Shown here piece by piece: positions 1 through 9,774 of a DNA stretch of 33,726 nucleotides (positions are counted from its first letter, which is position 1; every line of letters begins with the position of its first letter). The notes under the pieces are model-generated. The model was not told the origin of the DNA, did not search any database, and worked only from the letters and a program-made list of their open reading frames with translations. Origin of the DNA: Coemansia sp. RSA 1804 (taxonomy: Eukaryota; Kickxellomycota; Kickxellomycetes; Kickxellales; Kickxellaceae); contig JANBTH010000116.1 of the NCBI GenBank assembly GCA_027578815.1, positions 1-33,726 of the forward strand. Reading direction: 5' to 3'. The position numbers and the translations under genes are program-made.

Positions 1-2649
1 GAGGTTATGAGCATACTTGAGCCATCGATCAAGTATCGCTACGAGTGTTTGAGTGGCCAGTGTTTCAGCAATGATTCCATATCTACTTGCCTCGACGGCT
101 ACGCCCAACTGGCTGTTCATATTCTGCGTGACTGTGAGCGTTGCCACGGCATATTCTCCGATTCACTGCTTGAAAATGGCGATCGCCGATATGATATTCC
201 GGGCATAGTTGCCGAAATCGGAATTGACTACTTTTATGCGTACCTCATACGGCATGTTGGAAAGTCTGGGTACACGGTGCAGAGTGCCGACGTTGAGGCA
301 ACATTTGAACTGTGTGGCCTAATCACCAAGATCGAGCGGCTCTACAAGCAGGCCAGCGACAGAGAAATCAAGGGCATTGATAACCGGCGCTTGTTTAGAG
401 AGGCGATTGAGTCGTGGATGAGAAACATTGACCATGAAAAGGCAAAGTGGGCTGACAATGCGCTCAAGCTCGACAGTTATCCACGCGAGCTGAGCGTAGG
501 CAAGCACTCGACGTCGGTCATTGATCTGATCAGTTGTTTTTCGCAGCAGGTGTCAATAGCAACACATCTGGAGTGGCCGGACATAGAGACCAAGGTTGTA
601 TTTCTCACGCAGTTTATGAAGCATGTTGACATAACCTTTGAGGTCTATGCTGCTATGATGCTTAAGCAGTTTATAAACTGTCTCAGCTTGCAGAGCGAAG
701 AAGATGATACCGCTGACCAGAAAGGCACTGGCTGGAACAGCATGTGGAACAGCAGAAAGTACAAGGAGCAGTCACTGAACCTGAATACCGCAACCCAAAC
801 GGCGATCACCAAGCTTGATCTATCGAAGCCAGTCGAGATAAGCAAAGAGGCATGCGTCAAGCTAAACAATCTTTCCGTTGCGAAGACAAAGCTTCACGAA
901 CTCCACAAGGAGCTGGGAATCCGCGAGGCCATTGAGGCAGTTGGCAGTGACAACCGCGAGTCAATCAAAAAAGAAAAGCCAAAGGGCTATCTCTTGTCCT
1001 TTGAGGTTGTTCGTGCAGAAGGGCTGGAAATGTTCAAGAAGCGCCAGGAGAACGCAGCGCAGGCGAGCTGCAAGCCTTATGTCAAGTTGGCGACAACAAG
1101 GAACGTCAGCAGCGATGTAGCAAAGCGGAAGACATTTGCCAAAACGCGACCATCTCTTTCTGGAGCCACCAATCCACGCTGGCACGAGTCGTTTGACTTG
1201 CAGCTTGGCACTGGCGACGAGCTTGTTGCACCGTTAGAGGCTCGCATATGCACACGCGATGGTCCCAAGGCTCTTGGCAATCGCGAGAAAACGCGCGCGC
1301 GGGCGTACTTTGCGCCTCCAACAGGCATGGCGCTTGCAACGGATGGCTCCGTCGACATGGTGCTTGATCTGGAGCCGTCTGGCCATCTGATGCTGCAGGT
1401 CACCATGGATGGCGAGCGCGATGATGTCGAGTTTTACAGCGGTCGCATGTTCCGTTTCATTGACCGAGCCTTGTCAGACATGCAGCAACGCATTGTCGAG
1501 CAGGTATCGAGCAGCGTGCGCGAGTATCTCGGTCACATCCTTGTCTCGCAGGCAACGCGCTACCGCACATCGCGCGTCTTTGGGTCGCGCCATGTAAGTC
1601 TTGACCGTGGCATCGAGCGCAGCGTCCAGTTCCTCAAGCGTGGCGGACACACAGAGCCTGCAACCATTAAGATTACCCAGGAAAGCTGCTGTGAGGCACT
1701 GATTCCCCTGATTGATTATCTCGAAGCAAATCTACACGCTCTGTTTGTGCATCTGTACGACGAGACCGCGGATGGAGTGATAGTCAAGGTGTGGAATGAC
1801 ATGCTGGTGTCCCTGGAGGACATCCTTTTACCACCCCTGCGCGGAGAGTCAAAGGGCAGTGCCAAGCCGCTGACGGAGAGCGATCTGAACAACATATTTG
1901 ATTGTTTGGACTTTCTCAAGTGGTACTTTGAAGGCGGGTCAGACAAGGATGGGATTCCAACCGACACCCTGGAAAACAGAAAGTTCAACGAGCTGCTCAT
2001 GGTGTACGAGATGTACTTTATGACATCGCGAGAGCTTATCGACTTCTACATGATTGAGCTTCGCGGATCTGTGGCCGAGCCAAAGGAGGTCAAGATTATT
2101 GAGAGCAAGCAGCTGCTGTCGCCAGCATCGATCCAATCGAGCGACTTTGGAGCGTACGCAGACAACAGTCCTAGACGGTCTTCCATGCACCCCAGCGGTG
2201 GTGATGCTGGATTGAACTTTGTTTCCGCCGCCAAGAGATCTGCCCCACCGCCACTGCCGCCGAGGACGGGGAGCGGTGACAGTGCCAGACCTCATCGACT
2301 TAGCAACCGCGATGCCGACGCTGACGCTGTAAGCTGCAATTCCTCCACCGACACTCTGCCAATTGAACCCCAGGATGTTTGTGCGGTCATTATGCCAACG
2401 CCTGCAAAAAAGTCAGCTCTAGGTCGCAGCCGATCGGTCTGGGTGCACAAGGATGCTGAGACACTGACTCGGTTCAAGCGTTCCAACCGCATGGTAACCG
2501 ACAAGGGCGATCTGATCCTTCGTCTTCTGCGCCTTCGCTTTGACAAGGAGGCGTCGAAATTTGTGCAGACGCAACTAGAGCTGCGTGCGCAACAGATGCA
2601 ATATGAGATGCGCCGTGCTGTCAAGAGGTCTAGTCAGCTGCTGGAATGA
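1..2649 (+). CDS. Munc13/Ync13-like MHD and C2 domain protein, 5' partial
   Basis: The frame is open to the left edge, so the 880 residues counted from the ATG at 7 are probably the C-terminal two thirds of a larger protein. Residues ~180-230 resemble an MHD1/MUN helical segment. Residues ~328-465 form a C2 domain (LLSFEVVRAEGL, then KPYVKL and NPRWHESFDLQL). Residues ~555-690 look like MHD2 (LEANLHALFVHLYDE, FLKWYFEGG, YFMTSRELIDFYM). A proline-rich stretch (APPPLPPR, ~750) could bind SH3 domains, and a basic helical tail follows. Fungal members such as S. pombe Ync13 act in exocytosis and endocytosis during cytokinesis, so this one probably bridges vesicles and plasma membrane. The C2 loop that usually carries Asp before PYV reads SCKPYV, so Ca2+ binding is doubtful. 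The gene is convergent with IPK1, 110 bp away. The family call is firm; the exact orthologue is less so. Confidence 0.8.
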   Translation, partial: EVMSILEPSIKYRYECLSGQCFSNDSISTCLDGYAQLAVHILRDCERCHGIFSDSLLENGDRRYDIPGIVAEIGIDYFYAYLIRHVGKSGYTVQSADVEATFELCGLITKIERLYKQASDREIKGIDNRRLFREAIESWMRNIDHEKAKWADNALKLDSYPRELSVGKHSTSVIDLISCFSQQVSIATHLEWPDIETKVVFLTQFMKHVDITFEVYAAMMLKQFINCLSLQSEEDDTADQKGTGWNSMWNSRKYKEQSLNLNTATQTAITKLDLSKPVEISKEACVKLNNLSVAKTKLHELHKELGIREAIEAVGSDNRESIKKEKPKGYLLSFEVVRAEGLEMFKKRQENAAQASCKPYVKLATTRNVSSDVAKRKTFAKTRPSLSGATNPRWHESFDLQLGTGDELVAPLEARICTRDGPKALGNREKTRARAYFAPPTGMALATDGSVDMVLDLEPSGHLMLQVTMDGERDDVEFYSGRMFRFIDRALSDMQQRIVEQVSSSVREYLGHILVSQATRYRTSRVFGSRHVSLDRGIERSVQFLKRGGHTEPATIKITQESCCEALIPLIDYLEANLHALFVHLYDETADGVIVKVWNDMLVSLEDILLPPLRGESKGSAKPLTESDLNNIFDCLDFLKWYFEGGSDKDGIPTDTLENRKFNELLMVYEMYFMTSRELIDFYMIELRGSVAEPKEVKIIESKQLLSPASIQSSDFGAYADNSPRRSSMHPSGGDAGLNFVSAAKRSAPPPLPPRTGSGDSARPHRLSNRDADADAVSCNSSTDTLPIEPQDVCAVIMPTPAKKSALGRSRSVWVHKDAETLTRFKRSNRMVTDKGDLILRLLRLRFDKEASKFVQTQLELRAQQMQYEMRRAVKRSSQLLE

Positions 2650-2759
2650 TGTTTGTGGGCTTTAATAACAATACTTTGTCTACAACTACGCAAACGAGAA
2701 GGCAAAAGGAATACGGACTATGTGCTGATGATATGCTATGCTGTGCTTGCAAGACTGCT

Positions 2760-4010
2760 TCATTCGCGACACTGGTGCTGCTTTGAGGGGTCTGGGTTGT
2801 TTTGCAAGTAGCTGGCAACTAGCTTTTGCTTCTTTTGCAAATACTTTGGGATCTTTGCAATGTGCTTTACATCTGCATCAATAACAGCAATCGAATACTC
2901 TGGCAAAGCCTGAGAGCAGCTTTTCTGGAGCGACGGAGGCCATTGCTTCATGTTTATCAGCACAGAAACATCCTTGAGTGTTGTTGATACCATAAACTCC
3001 AGGATGGCCTGCTTTTCGTCAACTGCTTCGACTGTGTCGCTTTTAGCAGAGCGCCCATTAAATTCAGAAACGGCGAGCAACCACTCGTCGATTGGCGGAT
3101 CCAGTGTCGAAATACGGCCCTCGGCAAGAGCTCGCTGAAACATTGGAAAGATGCCTTCAATGTCGAACTGGTCCAGTTGCCTCTGAAGATGTTTTAGTCG
3201 GCCAAACAGCTTGTCCGTAGCAACAATCTCGACCACTGTTTCTTTCAGACGGTCCCACTCGGGAACTTTGGACGTATCCAGGGCATTGTGGTCGGACGAT
3301 ATCGGATGACCGTCAACAAAAATACGCAGCTTACAACCTTTTGACAGCGCTAGACAATCAACTGCATGCGAAACACGCGCCTGGTCGCCGGAAAACAGAT
3401 CAAGGGAGCAGAAGACGCCGTCTTGGTCGACATCGGCCTGCGAATGCTGTTTCATGCAAAAGTGGCACACACTCTTGCTGGCTGCCATATCCTCAGCTAT
3501 AAACCGCGATGTTGGAAGAAACCCCCACTTTGGCTTTATCTCAACAGTGACCGAGTGAGCGTCCTGCACAGGCGACACTTGATGTCCATTGCGTGTCAGG
3601 ATGGCTGTCGTCTGGTCCACATCAATCTGTTTGTCGAGACGATACTTTGGGCGATGGTGCTCAGAGGCCGCGTTCAGCTGGCAAAGGAAAGCGCTGGTGA
3701 CGGCTGCCTGGCGCTGTGGAAGTATGTACTCGTCGCCAACAAGCGATCCGACGACTTTGGTGGTGTAGAGCATCCGTTCTTGTAGCCATTTGGCGTTGGC
3801 CTGCTCAAGAATATGCTTTTGCTCCACGCTAACAAGCGGCCGGTTGTCAGCACAAGAACACTTTAGCAGGCGAAGCATCCACCCTCGTAGCTTTGGATCC
3901 GTTCCCGTGTAGGCAAAAAGGATGTTTGCATTGCCTTCTCCAGAGTAGGTCCAGTCCAACGAGTCCAAGGGAATGGCTTCTACTGAGAAAGAGTCGTCAG
4001 CGTTATTCAT
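2760..4010 (-). CDS. IPK1: Inositol-pentakisphosphate 2-kinase (IPK1)
   Basis: This 416-aa protein should phosphorylate Ins(1,3,4,5,6)P5 at the 2 position to make InsP6 (phytate), which in fungi supports Gle1/Dbp5 mRNA export. Family hallmarks are visible: a nucleotide-loop GEGNANILFAY near residue 23, EIKPKWGFLP near 157, the Cys/His segment CHFCMKQH near 184, LDLFSGD near 203, and a C-terminal VIDADVKHIAKIPKY near 377. The frame stays open for 68 more codons upstream but has no further ATG. That part reads as T-rich, hydrophobic promoter sequence, so I chose the ATG at 4010, which has A at -3. A tiny upstream ORF (4007-4027) overlaps this start. The length fits fungal IPK1 proteins. It lies on the same strand as the ABC transporter, 224 bp downstream of that gene's stop. 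Confidence 0.9.
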   Translation of the reverse strand: MNNADDSFSVEAIPLDSLDWTYSGEGNANILFAYTGTDPKLRGWMLRLLKCSCADNRPLVSVEQKHILEQANAKWLQERMLYTTKVVGSLVGDEYILPQRQAAVTSAFLCQLNAASEHHRPKYRLDKQIDVDQTTAILTRNGHQVSPVQDAHSVTVEIKPKWGFLPTSRFIAEDMAASKSVCHFCMKQHSQADVDQDGVFCSLDLFSGDQARVSHAVDCLALSKGCKLRIFVDGHPISSDHNALDTSKVPEWDRLKETVVEIVATDKLFGRLKHLQRQLDQFDIEGIFPMFQRALAEGRISTLDPPIDEWLLAVSEFNGRSAKSDTVEAVDEKQAILEFMVSTTLKDVSVLINMKQWPPSLQKSCSQALPEYSIAVIDADVKHIAKIPKYLQKKQKLVASYLQNNPDPSKQHQCRE

Positions 4011-4027
4011 GCTTGCGGCGTTGGCAT
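4007..4027 (-). promoter_or_regulatory. uORF overlapping the IPK1 start codon
   Basis: On the minus strand an ATG at 4027 opens a six-codon ORF (MPTPQA) whose TGA shares bases with the IPK1 ATG in an ATGA overlap. If the transcript leader includes 4027, ribosomes would terminate exactly at the main start, so reinitiation or leaky scanning would set IPK1 output. The overlap is seen in the sequence; the regulatory role is inferred, and the transcription start is unknown. Confidence 0.35.
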
Positions 4028-4234
4028 ATGTCTTTACAAGTAGGCTAGAATATATACATAAATTCAATACAACCAATATAAAAGTGTAAAAAGAGTGTAA
4101 AGGTTTTGAAAGAAAGAGAAAGGAAAAAAGGGAAAAAAGAGAGACACCCAAAAAGAAGGAAAGCAAAGAGATGTCTTGATATAATTTTAACACCCGACAT
4201 TGCCACAGAAACAACGGAGGAAGACTGAAAAGCC

Positions 4235-7200
4235 TCAGAACTCATTTGCTTTAACCAGCTCGGCAAACATTCCGCCCCGCTCAATAAGCTCTTTTGGCGG
4301 ACCGAACTCTGCAACACTTCCCTCGTCCATGACAATAATCTTGTCGCTGTTCATAATGGTCTCCAGACGGTGCGCAATTGTCAGAACGGTGCAGTCCTTG
4401 AACTCGCTGCGGAACAGCTTCTGCATCTCCTTGTCAGTCTCCAGATCAACCTCAGCCGTAGCCTCATCAAGCACAATGACCTTGCGCCTGCGCATCAGCA
4501 GCCGACAAAGACTAAACAGCTGCTGCTGACCGTCGCTCAGGCCGCCATGGTGGCCAACCCGCTTGTTGAGTCCGTGCTCAACTTTTCTGTTTATCTTGGG
4601 CTCTAGCGTGGGCTTCTCTACAAACAGCAGAAGGAAGATGCGCGCAACCCAGCCCGACTCCTTCCACATGCGGTCCCAATCGGCTATCTCTTCCTTGGTC
4701 TGCTCCTCGTATTCATCGTTGCAATTATCCTGGTGGCTGCTGCCCTGCTTGCTCATATCACGCTTTGGCTCAACAAACTCGGTGATGTTGCATTTTACCA
4801 GCGCTGCCCACATATCCTCGATTGAGTACTCCAGCAGTGGATCCAGATTCTGCTTGAATGAACCACTAAACAAAGTCGACTCTTGCGGAATGGTGCCTAG
4901 CTTTGGACGCAGATCACTGATGTGTATCGAAGAGATGTCGCAGTCATCGATAAGAATAGCACCCTCACACGTGTCTTTGCTGATAAGTCTGAACACTGCA
5001 CGGGAGAGAGACGATTTTCCAGCACCGGTGCGACCAACGATTCCAATCTTCTCGCCAGGATTGATTGTGAGGTTGATGTCCTTGAGCGCATACTCCAGGT
5101 CACTGCGGTACTTTACGCTAAAGTTCCGGAACTCGATCTTGCCCGCTGATGGCCAGTTGGCTGGCGGCTTGACGGCATCCGTCACGGAATCGTCATCGCG
5201 ATCCATATCCAGGTAATGGCGGAAAAGATCTATGCCCTCATTAAACGAGAGGAGGCGACTAGGAAGCTCTGTAACGCGAGTGACGTTGCTGATGAGCATC
5301 TGTGCCAGGTCTGAAAATGTGACAAGTCCTCCTGAAGAAATGTTGTGGCCAAGCAGATGGTTCTGAGCAAGAATGCACATCTTGAATACGGTTTCGCTGA
5401 ACCAGTCCACCACGCTGTAAATAGTTCCCGAAAGACTGTATAGGGCGTTTTGTGGGCGCGAGGTCCTGGTCTGGATATCAACGCCTTCCATGTGCAGATT
5501 TGTAAAGTACGGCTCAACGCCTAGCAGTCGAATCAGCCGCTTACCGCCAGAGATGATGCTGCCGGTCTTGCCAGACGTGGCTGACGTTTTCCTACAAATC
5601 TTGTCAAGCGACTTTTGAATCGGGTTAAAGTGAGATGCGTGCTTGTCGCCATACCAGCTAAAGAACGGAATAGACAGCAGCAACAGCGGTGCATTCAGCG
5701 CAACACGATACACCGCCAACACAACCTCAAGAACCCCAGAAAGCTCACTCAGCACAAAATTGGGAATTCCACTTGATACCGACTCGGTGCCTGTGTAAAA
5801 CTCTGTGGACAAGTCAGTTCCGGTCTTGCTGTCGAAGAAAGACAAAGGCGCGTGAACCAAGTTGTCGATAAACAGGCTTTTGATCCTCGTTTCGAGATGC
5901 GTGTCAGCAACGGTCCGCTCAACAATCTCCTCAACCCTGCCAAGTATCCGTCGTGCAACCGTTTCTAGCATACTCATGCGCATGTATCTTAGAACGGCGT
6001 CATTGCTCGCATCGCCGCCATTTCTGTTAGACTTTAGCGAATCCAGCTTGTAGCCGTCGATAATAAAACCAAAGATAGGTCTGACAAACCCGGACAGTCC
6101 CATTGCAGCCAGAGTAGTGATTCCGCAGATATCGAGCACATAACGCATGTTGTCCCACTTGTCCCACTCATGGATCTTTGACGTAGATTTAGTCTTTTCA
6201 TTGTCGTCATCATCGTCGTTATCATCGTCGTCGTCGTCACTCGAATCAGAGCTGGCATCGTCTCTGTCTTCTTCTGTTGTAGACCCTTTGTTCGATTCGG
6301 GCGTCTCGTCTAATTTGGACCCATCCTCTGACCTGACTGGATTATTATCTTTGTGGTTATCGTCGATGCCAATGTTAATAGTTGGAGATGTGGGCAAGCT
6401 ATCGGCAGCAACAGTAGAGGAAACATCGGATGCAGCATCGTTGAAATTGGCATCATCTTTGCCTGCTAGCAGTTTGTCGGCTATTGTCAGGTACTCCTGG
6501 GGTTCCTGCTGAGTAACCAGAGCCTTGCCATCATCCAACCTAACTACCTGATGGAAATACGGCAGCAGCTTTTCGTCGTTGACAGCTACAACACGAATCT
6601 TGCCGCCCAACAGCCCAGAATCCATGATGACATTGTCCAAAATGACGCGCTTGACATGGGCATCAACAGCAGATAGCGGGTCATCAAGCACGTAGATGTC
6701 GGCCTTGGAGTACACAGTACGTGCAAGCGCCAGACGAGCACGCTGACCACCGGAGATGTTGATACCGCGCTCGCCAATCATCGTTTTGTCGCCATTAGCC
6801 CAAACCTTTATGTCGCTTGTCAGTGCACACGCCTCGACAACCCTGTTGTAGCGATCCCTGTCAAAAGCACGACCAAACAGAATGTTCTCGCGCACCGTGT
6901 CGTTCATGATCCAGGGCGATTGCTCCATCAATGCAATAGATCCAAACACAGCACCGGATCCTTTGGTTTTCTCGATCTCGCCGCAAACAGACAAAAGAAG
7001 TGACGACTTGCCCGACCCCGTCTTTCCAACAACCGCAACAAGCTCGCCGTCCTTGACATTGAATGAAATGTCACGAAGTACAGGAACCTTGCTTCTCCGC
7101 ACAAAGTCGCAATCCTCCAGCGCAACAGAGGCACCAGCACCGCCTCTCGGGTCTTCCGATTTGGCGCAATCTATTGGGTAGTGCGGCAGCGTGATGACAA

Positions 7201-8734
7201 AATCGCCTTTAAGAGCTTTCTCCAACCGATAGTTGTATCCAACAATCCTCTGCAGCGAGCGCAAACGCGAGATAAGGTTCTCTACTTTGTACAGAAGCTC
7301 GCCCATCAGTATCTCCAACTGGAACATGTCTGCATTGGATATCGCGGCAGCAGAATCGGTACCGACGGACGAAAACATGTAGATTGCAATATACACCGAA
7401 AACTGGTTGGAGACCATCTCCATAGTGGCGAATAGGAACCAAATGAACCGAACCAAAGGAGCATACCATGGGAGCCTTCTTTGGTTCACAGACTGACCCC
7501 AGTGCTTCTGTAGCTCCGGATCCACGTACATGCGCTCCCAGCCAAACATCTTGATGGACTTTATGTTACTGTGGATCTCATAAACATCTGCGTCGTACGA
7601 AAAGTCGTATCTTGTCGTCCGCCACTGGTAGCTTTCGCCAAGCACCTTCACCAACAAGCGCTCAAGTATGCTTATTCCAAAAGACACCGCCACAGGCATG
7701 AATGCCAGCCAGCCGATGCGTCTGTAAATAGGGACAATCGTAGCAATAGTGCCAACCAACGTCGTAACGGTTGACTGTATACCCCGAATGCTGCTCATCA
7801 AGGAGGTGGCTGCCATTTCTGCATTCCTGATAGTGTGTCTTTTACGGAGACCAGCGTTGGTAAGTGGGAGCCGAAACAACTCTAGCCGGACAGCCTTGCT
7901 AACGCGATCAGACTCGTCGTTTACGCACGATTGGATCCGACCAAACTGGCGCGTGAGAATATTGACAAAGAATGTCAACACAAGCGTAAGATAGCCCTCG
8001 TACCAGCTGTGCTCGGATGGCAGATCAATGAGATGTAGAATTCGACTGTTCAAAACCGAGGAACCGACACTGGCAATGCTGAGCAGCGAGTCGATGATGT
8101 AGATCGGAATCATTGGGCGCCAGATGGACCGGAAGATGGCTCGCAGCACAAAAAAGGATTCGTTGACGTCGTACTTGAACTCACGAGCTACCGAGCTAAG
8201 CCGCTGGTGTTCAGGAATCTCTTTGAGATCCTCTAGCTTTATATTGCGAGTCTTTTGAATGGAAAGCAGGCGACGCTCCTGTGTGAATAGAAGCATGCCT
8301 TTCAGATCGTCTAGAATCTCCTGGCTTTGGGCATTGAGGTTGGCCAGCAAAAGATAGAAATGCATTGATGCGTAGAACAGACGATACCAAATATCTGTGC
8401 CAATGTGGCCGCTCAGCGATCTGTACATCCCAAAGAGATTGGCCACTTGGAACGGGTAGTATCCATCGGGCTGCGTTGCAAGCAGGGTCAGCGAGGCGAT
8501 TGACAGCGGGAGATGCGCCTCTGTCCAGGATTGGCATTGGATTGTGGCAAGAATCAAAAGCGTTGCGTAGCAACACTGGCCCAGGGGATTGGATGAGCGA
8601 TAGACTGCTCCTTTTGAGCTGCTACGGCAGAGCAGTCTGGCTGTTGTCAGGAAAAGCGCAATATCGCTTGCTGGATAAAACGCGGCATCCTTAAGAGAAG
8701 ACGTTTGTGCAGCGAGCCTGCGAAGATCGATCAT
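4235..8734 (-). CDS. ABC transporter, ABCC (MRP/Ycf1/Yor1-type) full transporter
   Basis: This is a 1499-aa full-length ABC exporter in the order TMD1-NBD1-TMD2-NBD2. A few hydrophobic segments lie in the first ~180 residues. NBD1 has Walker A GKTGSGKSS (~570), signature ISGGQRARL (~660) and Walker B IYVLDDPLSAVDAH (~683). An acidic, low-complexity linker (Asp-rich, ~830-848) separates the halves. NBD2 has Walker A GRTGAGKSSL (~1233), signature LSDGQQQLF (~1398), Walker B VIVLDEATAEVD (~1418) and switch His in IAHRLE (~1453). ABCC members export glutathione conjugates, drugs or metals at the vacuole or plasma membrane; the substrate cannot be read from sequence. Site 1 looks degenerate: the Walker B Glu is Asp, and the NBD1 switch His is Asn (AVND, ~719). 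NBD2 carries ~50 extra residues before its signature. The start is fixed by an in-frame TAA 12 bp upstream of the ATG. Confidence 0.93.
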   Translation of the reverse strand: MIDLRRLAAQTSSLKDAAFYPASDIALFLTTARLLCRSSSKGAVYRSSNPLGQCCYATLLILATIQCQSWTEAHLPLSIASLTLLATQPDGYYPFQVANLFGMYRSLSGHIGTDIWYRLFYASMHFYLLLANLNAQSQEILDDLKGMLLFTQERRLLSIQKTRNIKLEDLKEIPEHQRLSSVAREFKYDVNESFFVLRAIFRSIWRPMIPIYIIDSLLSIASVGSSVLNSRILHLIDLPSEHSWYEGYLTLVLTFFVNILTRQFGRIQSCVNDESDRVSKAVRLELFRLPLTNAGLRKRHTIRNAEMAATSLMSSIRGIQSTVTTLVGTIATIVPIYRRIGWLAFMPVAVSFGISILERLLVKVLGESYQWRTTRYDFSYDADVYEIHSNIKSIKMFGWERMYVDPELQKHWGQSVNQRRLPWYAPLVRFIWFLFATMEMVSNQFSVYIAIYMFSSVGTDSAAAISNADMFQLEILMGELLYKVENLISRLRSLQRIVGYNYRLEKALKGDFVITLPHYPIDCAKSEDPRGGAGASVALEDCDFVRRSKVPVLRDISFNVKDGELVAVVGKTGSGKSSLLLSVCGEIEKTKGSGAVFGSIALMEQSPWIMNDTVRENILFGRAFDRDRYNRVVEACALTSDIKVWANGDKTMIGERGINISGGQRARLALARTVYSKADIYVLDDPLSAVDAHVKRVILDNVIMDSGLLGGKIRVVAVNDEKLLPYFHQVVRLDDGKALVTQQEPQEYLTIADKLLAGKDDANFNDAASDVSSTVAADSLPTSPTINIGIDDNHKDNNPVRSEDGSKLDETPESNKGSTTEEDRDDASSDSSDDDDDDNDDDDDNEKTKSTSKIHEWDKWDNMRYVLDICGITTLAAMGLSGFVRPIFGFIIDGYKLDSLKSNRNGGDASNDAVLRYMRMSMLETVARRILGRVEEIVERTVADTHLETRIKSLFIDNLVHAPLSFFDSKTGTDLSTEFYTGTESVSSGIPNFVLSELSGVLEVVLAVYRVALNAPLLLLSIPFFSWYGDKHASHFNPIQKSLDKICRKTSATSGKTGSIISGGKRLIRLLGVEPYFTNLHMEGVDIQTRTSRPQNALYSLSGTIYSVVDWFSETVFKMCILAQNHLLGHNISSGGLVTFSDLAQMLISNVTRVTELPSRLLSFNEGIDLFRHYLDMDRDDDSVTDAVKPPANWPSAGKIEFRNFSVKYRSDLEYALKDINLTINPGEKIGIVGRTGAGKSSLSRAVFRLISKDTCEGAILIDDCDISSIHISDLRPKLGTIPQESTLFSGSFKQNLDPLLEYSIEDMWAALVKCNITEFVEPKRDMSKQGSSHQDNCNDEYEEQTKEEIADWDRMWKESGWVARIFLLLFVEKPTLEPKINRKVEHGLNKRVGHHGGLSDGQQQLFSLCRLLMRRRKVIVLDEATAEVDLETDKEMQKLFRSEFKDCTVLTIAHRLETIMNSDKIIVMDEGSVAEFGPPKELIERGGMFAELVKANEF

Positions 8735-9774
8735 TGCTGACTTTTACCCAACCAAGGATGGAAGAACATAAAACAAAGTGGATATGTAGATATCAAAGGA
8801 CAAACAAAACAATGTTAGAAATGGTTACGTATTATCAACAAGCTTGGAATGTTGTTCGTGTAAGAGGAAATAGAAAATAGAAAAGATAATTGCGAAACCT
8901 CTCCAAAAGTCTCTGAGTAGAAGAAAGTGAAGGTCGTTTTATTAGAATCCAGAAACACAAGGTGCTGAACAGCCTTTCCGCAGCCAAAAGAGTTGCCGGA
9001 AGTGAAAATGGTAGTCAAAAGTGCGTTCTTTTCACCGCAGTCATCCTTTCTTGAAAATCTCAGCTTTTCTCTCTGAAATGGCTGCGGCCCTATTGTGCGG
9101 GATCTATTGGGATGTGGGAAATCAAGAACAAGGAGCACCAAGCGAAAGCGGATGCGACACCAGACTCTGCGATGCATTTTGACAACAAGAAAAGGCAATT
9201 TAACGGCTGCTGTTCATTCATGACCTTTGCTGCATGTGTTGTGGGGAATGTATCCGTCATTCAGTCTTCGTTCCTGGGTACAGGGTCCTAGCTGAAGGAT
9301 ATCCTGCTAGATCGCTGTAATCTCTGGACGTGGATTGTGGCATGATTACATTGACTCGCAATTAAATGGGCATGGACGATAAAGAGAACCTGTCTTTTGC
9401 GCCTGGATATGCTGGTTGGCGCTGATTCACAAGCGAGGAACCGCAGTGAAGTGCTGAGCTGGTGGCCGTACCACTTTTACTCACAACACACAGACCACGA
9501 AAAAACACCTCCGCCTCACAGAGAGCAGAACACAAAGCCAATCAGAGGCCAAGATGTCATCCATCCAACACCATCATCCCTGTTTCGCTTGTTAAACGGT
9601 TGTTTGGGTTTTAAGGTCAGGGTGACTTTGGGTTTTGCAACTTGTATTATTATTATTATTGCTTTTAATACTTTTCAATTGCACTCACTGAACCTGGGCT
9701 ACTTGGCATTCCTGTCTGGTCTATATTTTTCTAGCTCACAACTAAGGCTGCTGTAGAGCAACACGATAACAATT
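8735..9774. other. Divergent intergenic region between ABCC transporter and SEC8
   Basis: About 1 kb that should hold both divergent promoters. The longest open frames (8815-9198 minus, 9397-9756 plus) show no recognisable family and have biased composition. A 19-codon ORF at 9366-9425 begins MGMDDKENL and could be an upstream ORF in a long SEC8 leader. I found no tRNA or snRNA signature. Confidence 0.5.
9645..9660. repeat. TAT trinucleotide microsatellite
   Basis: Five tandem TAT units plus one base lie in the SEC8 upstream region. It is a simple repeat with no evident function. Confidence 0.7.

Noticed and set aside
4011..4214. 68-residue N-terminal extension of IPK1
   Set aside because: It begins at a TTG rather than an ATG and encodes hydrophobic sequence from T-rich promoter DNA; the conserved domain starts just after the ATG at 4010.
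8815..9198. 127-aa minus-strand frame between ABCC and SEC8
   Set aside because: Low-complexity Phe/Ser-rich end and no known family; it lies in the ABCC promoter region.
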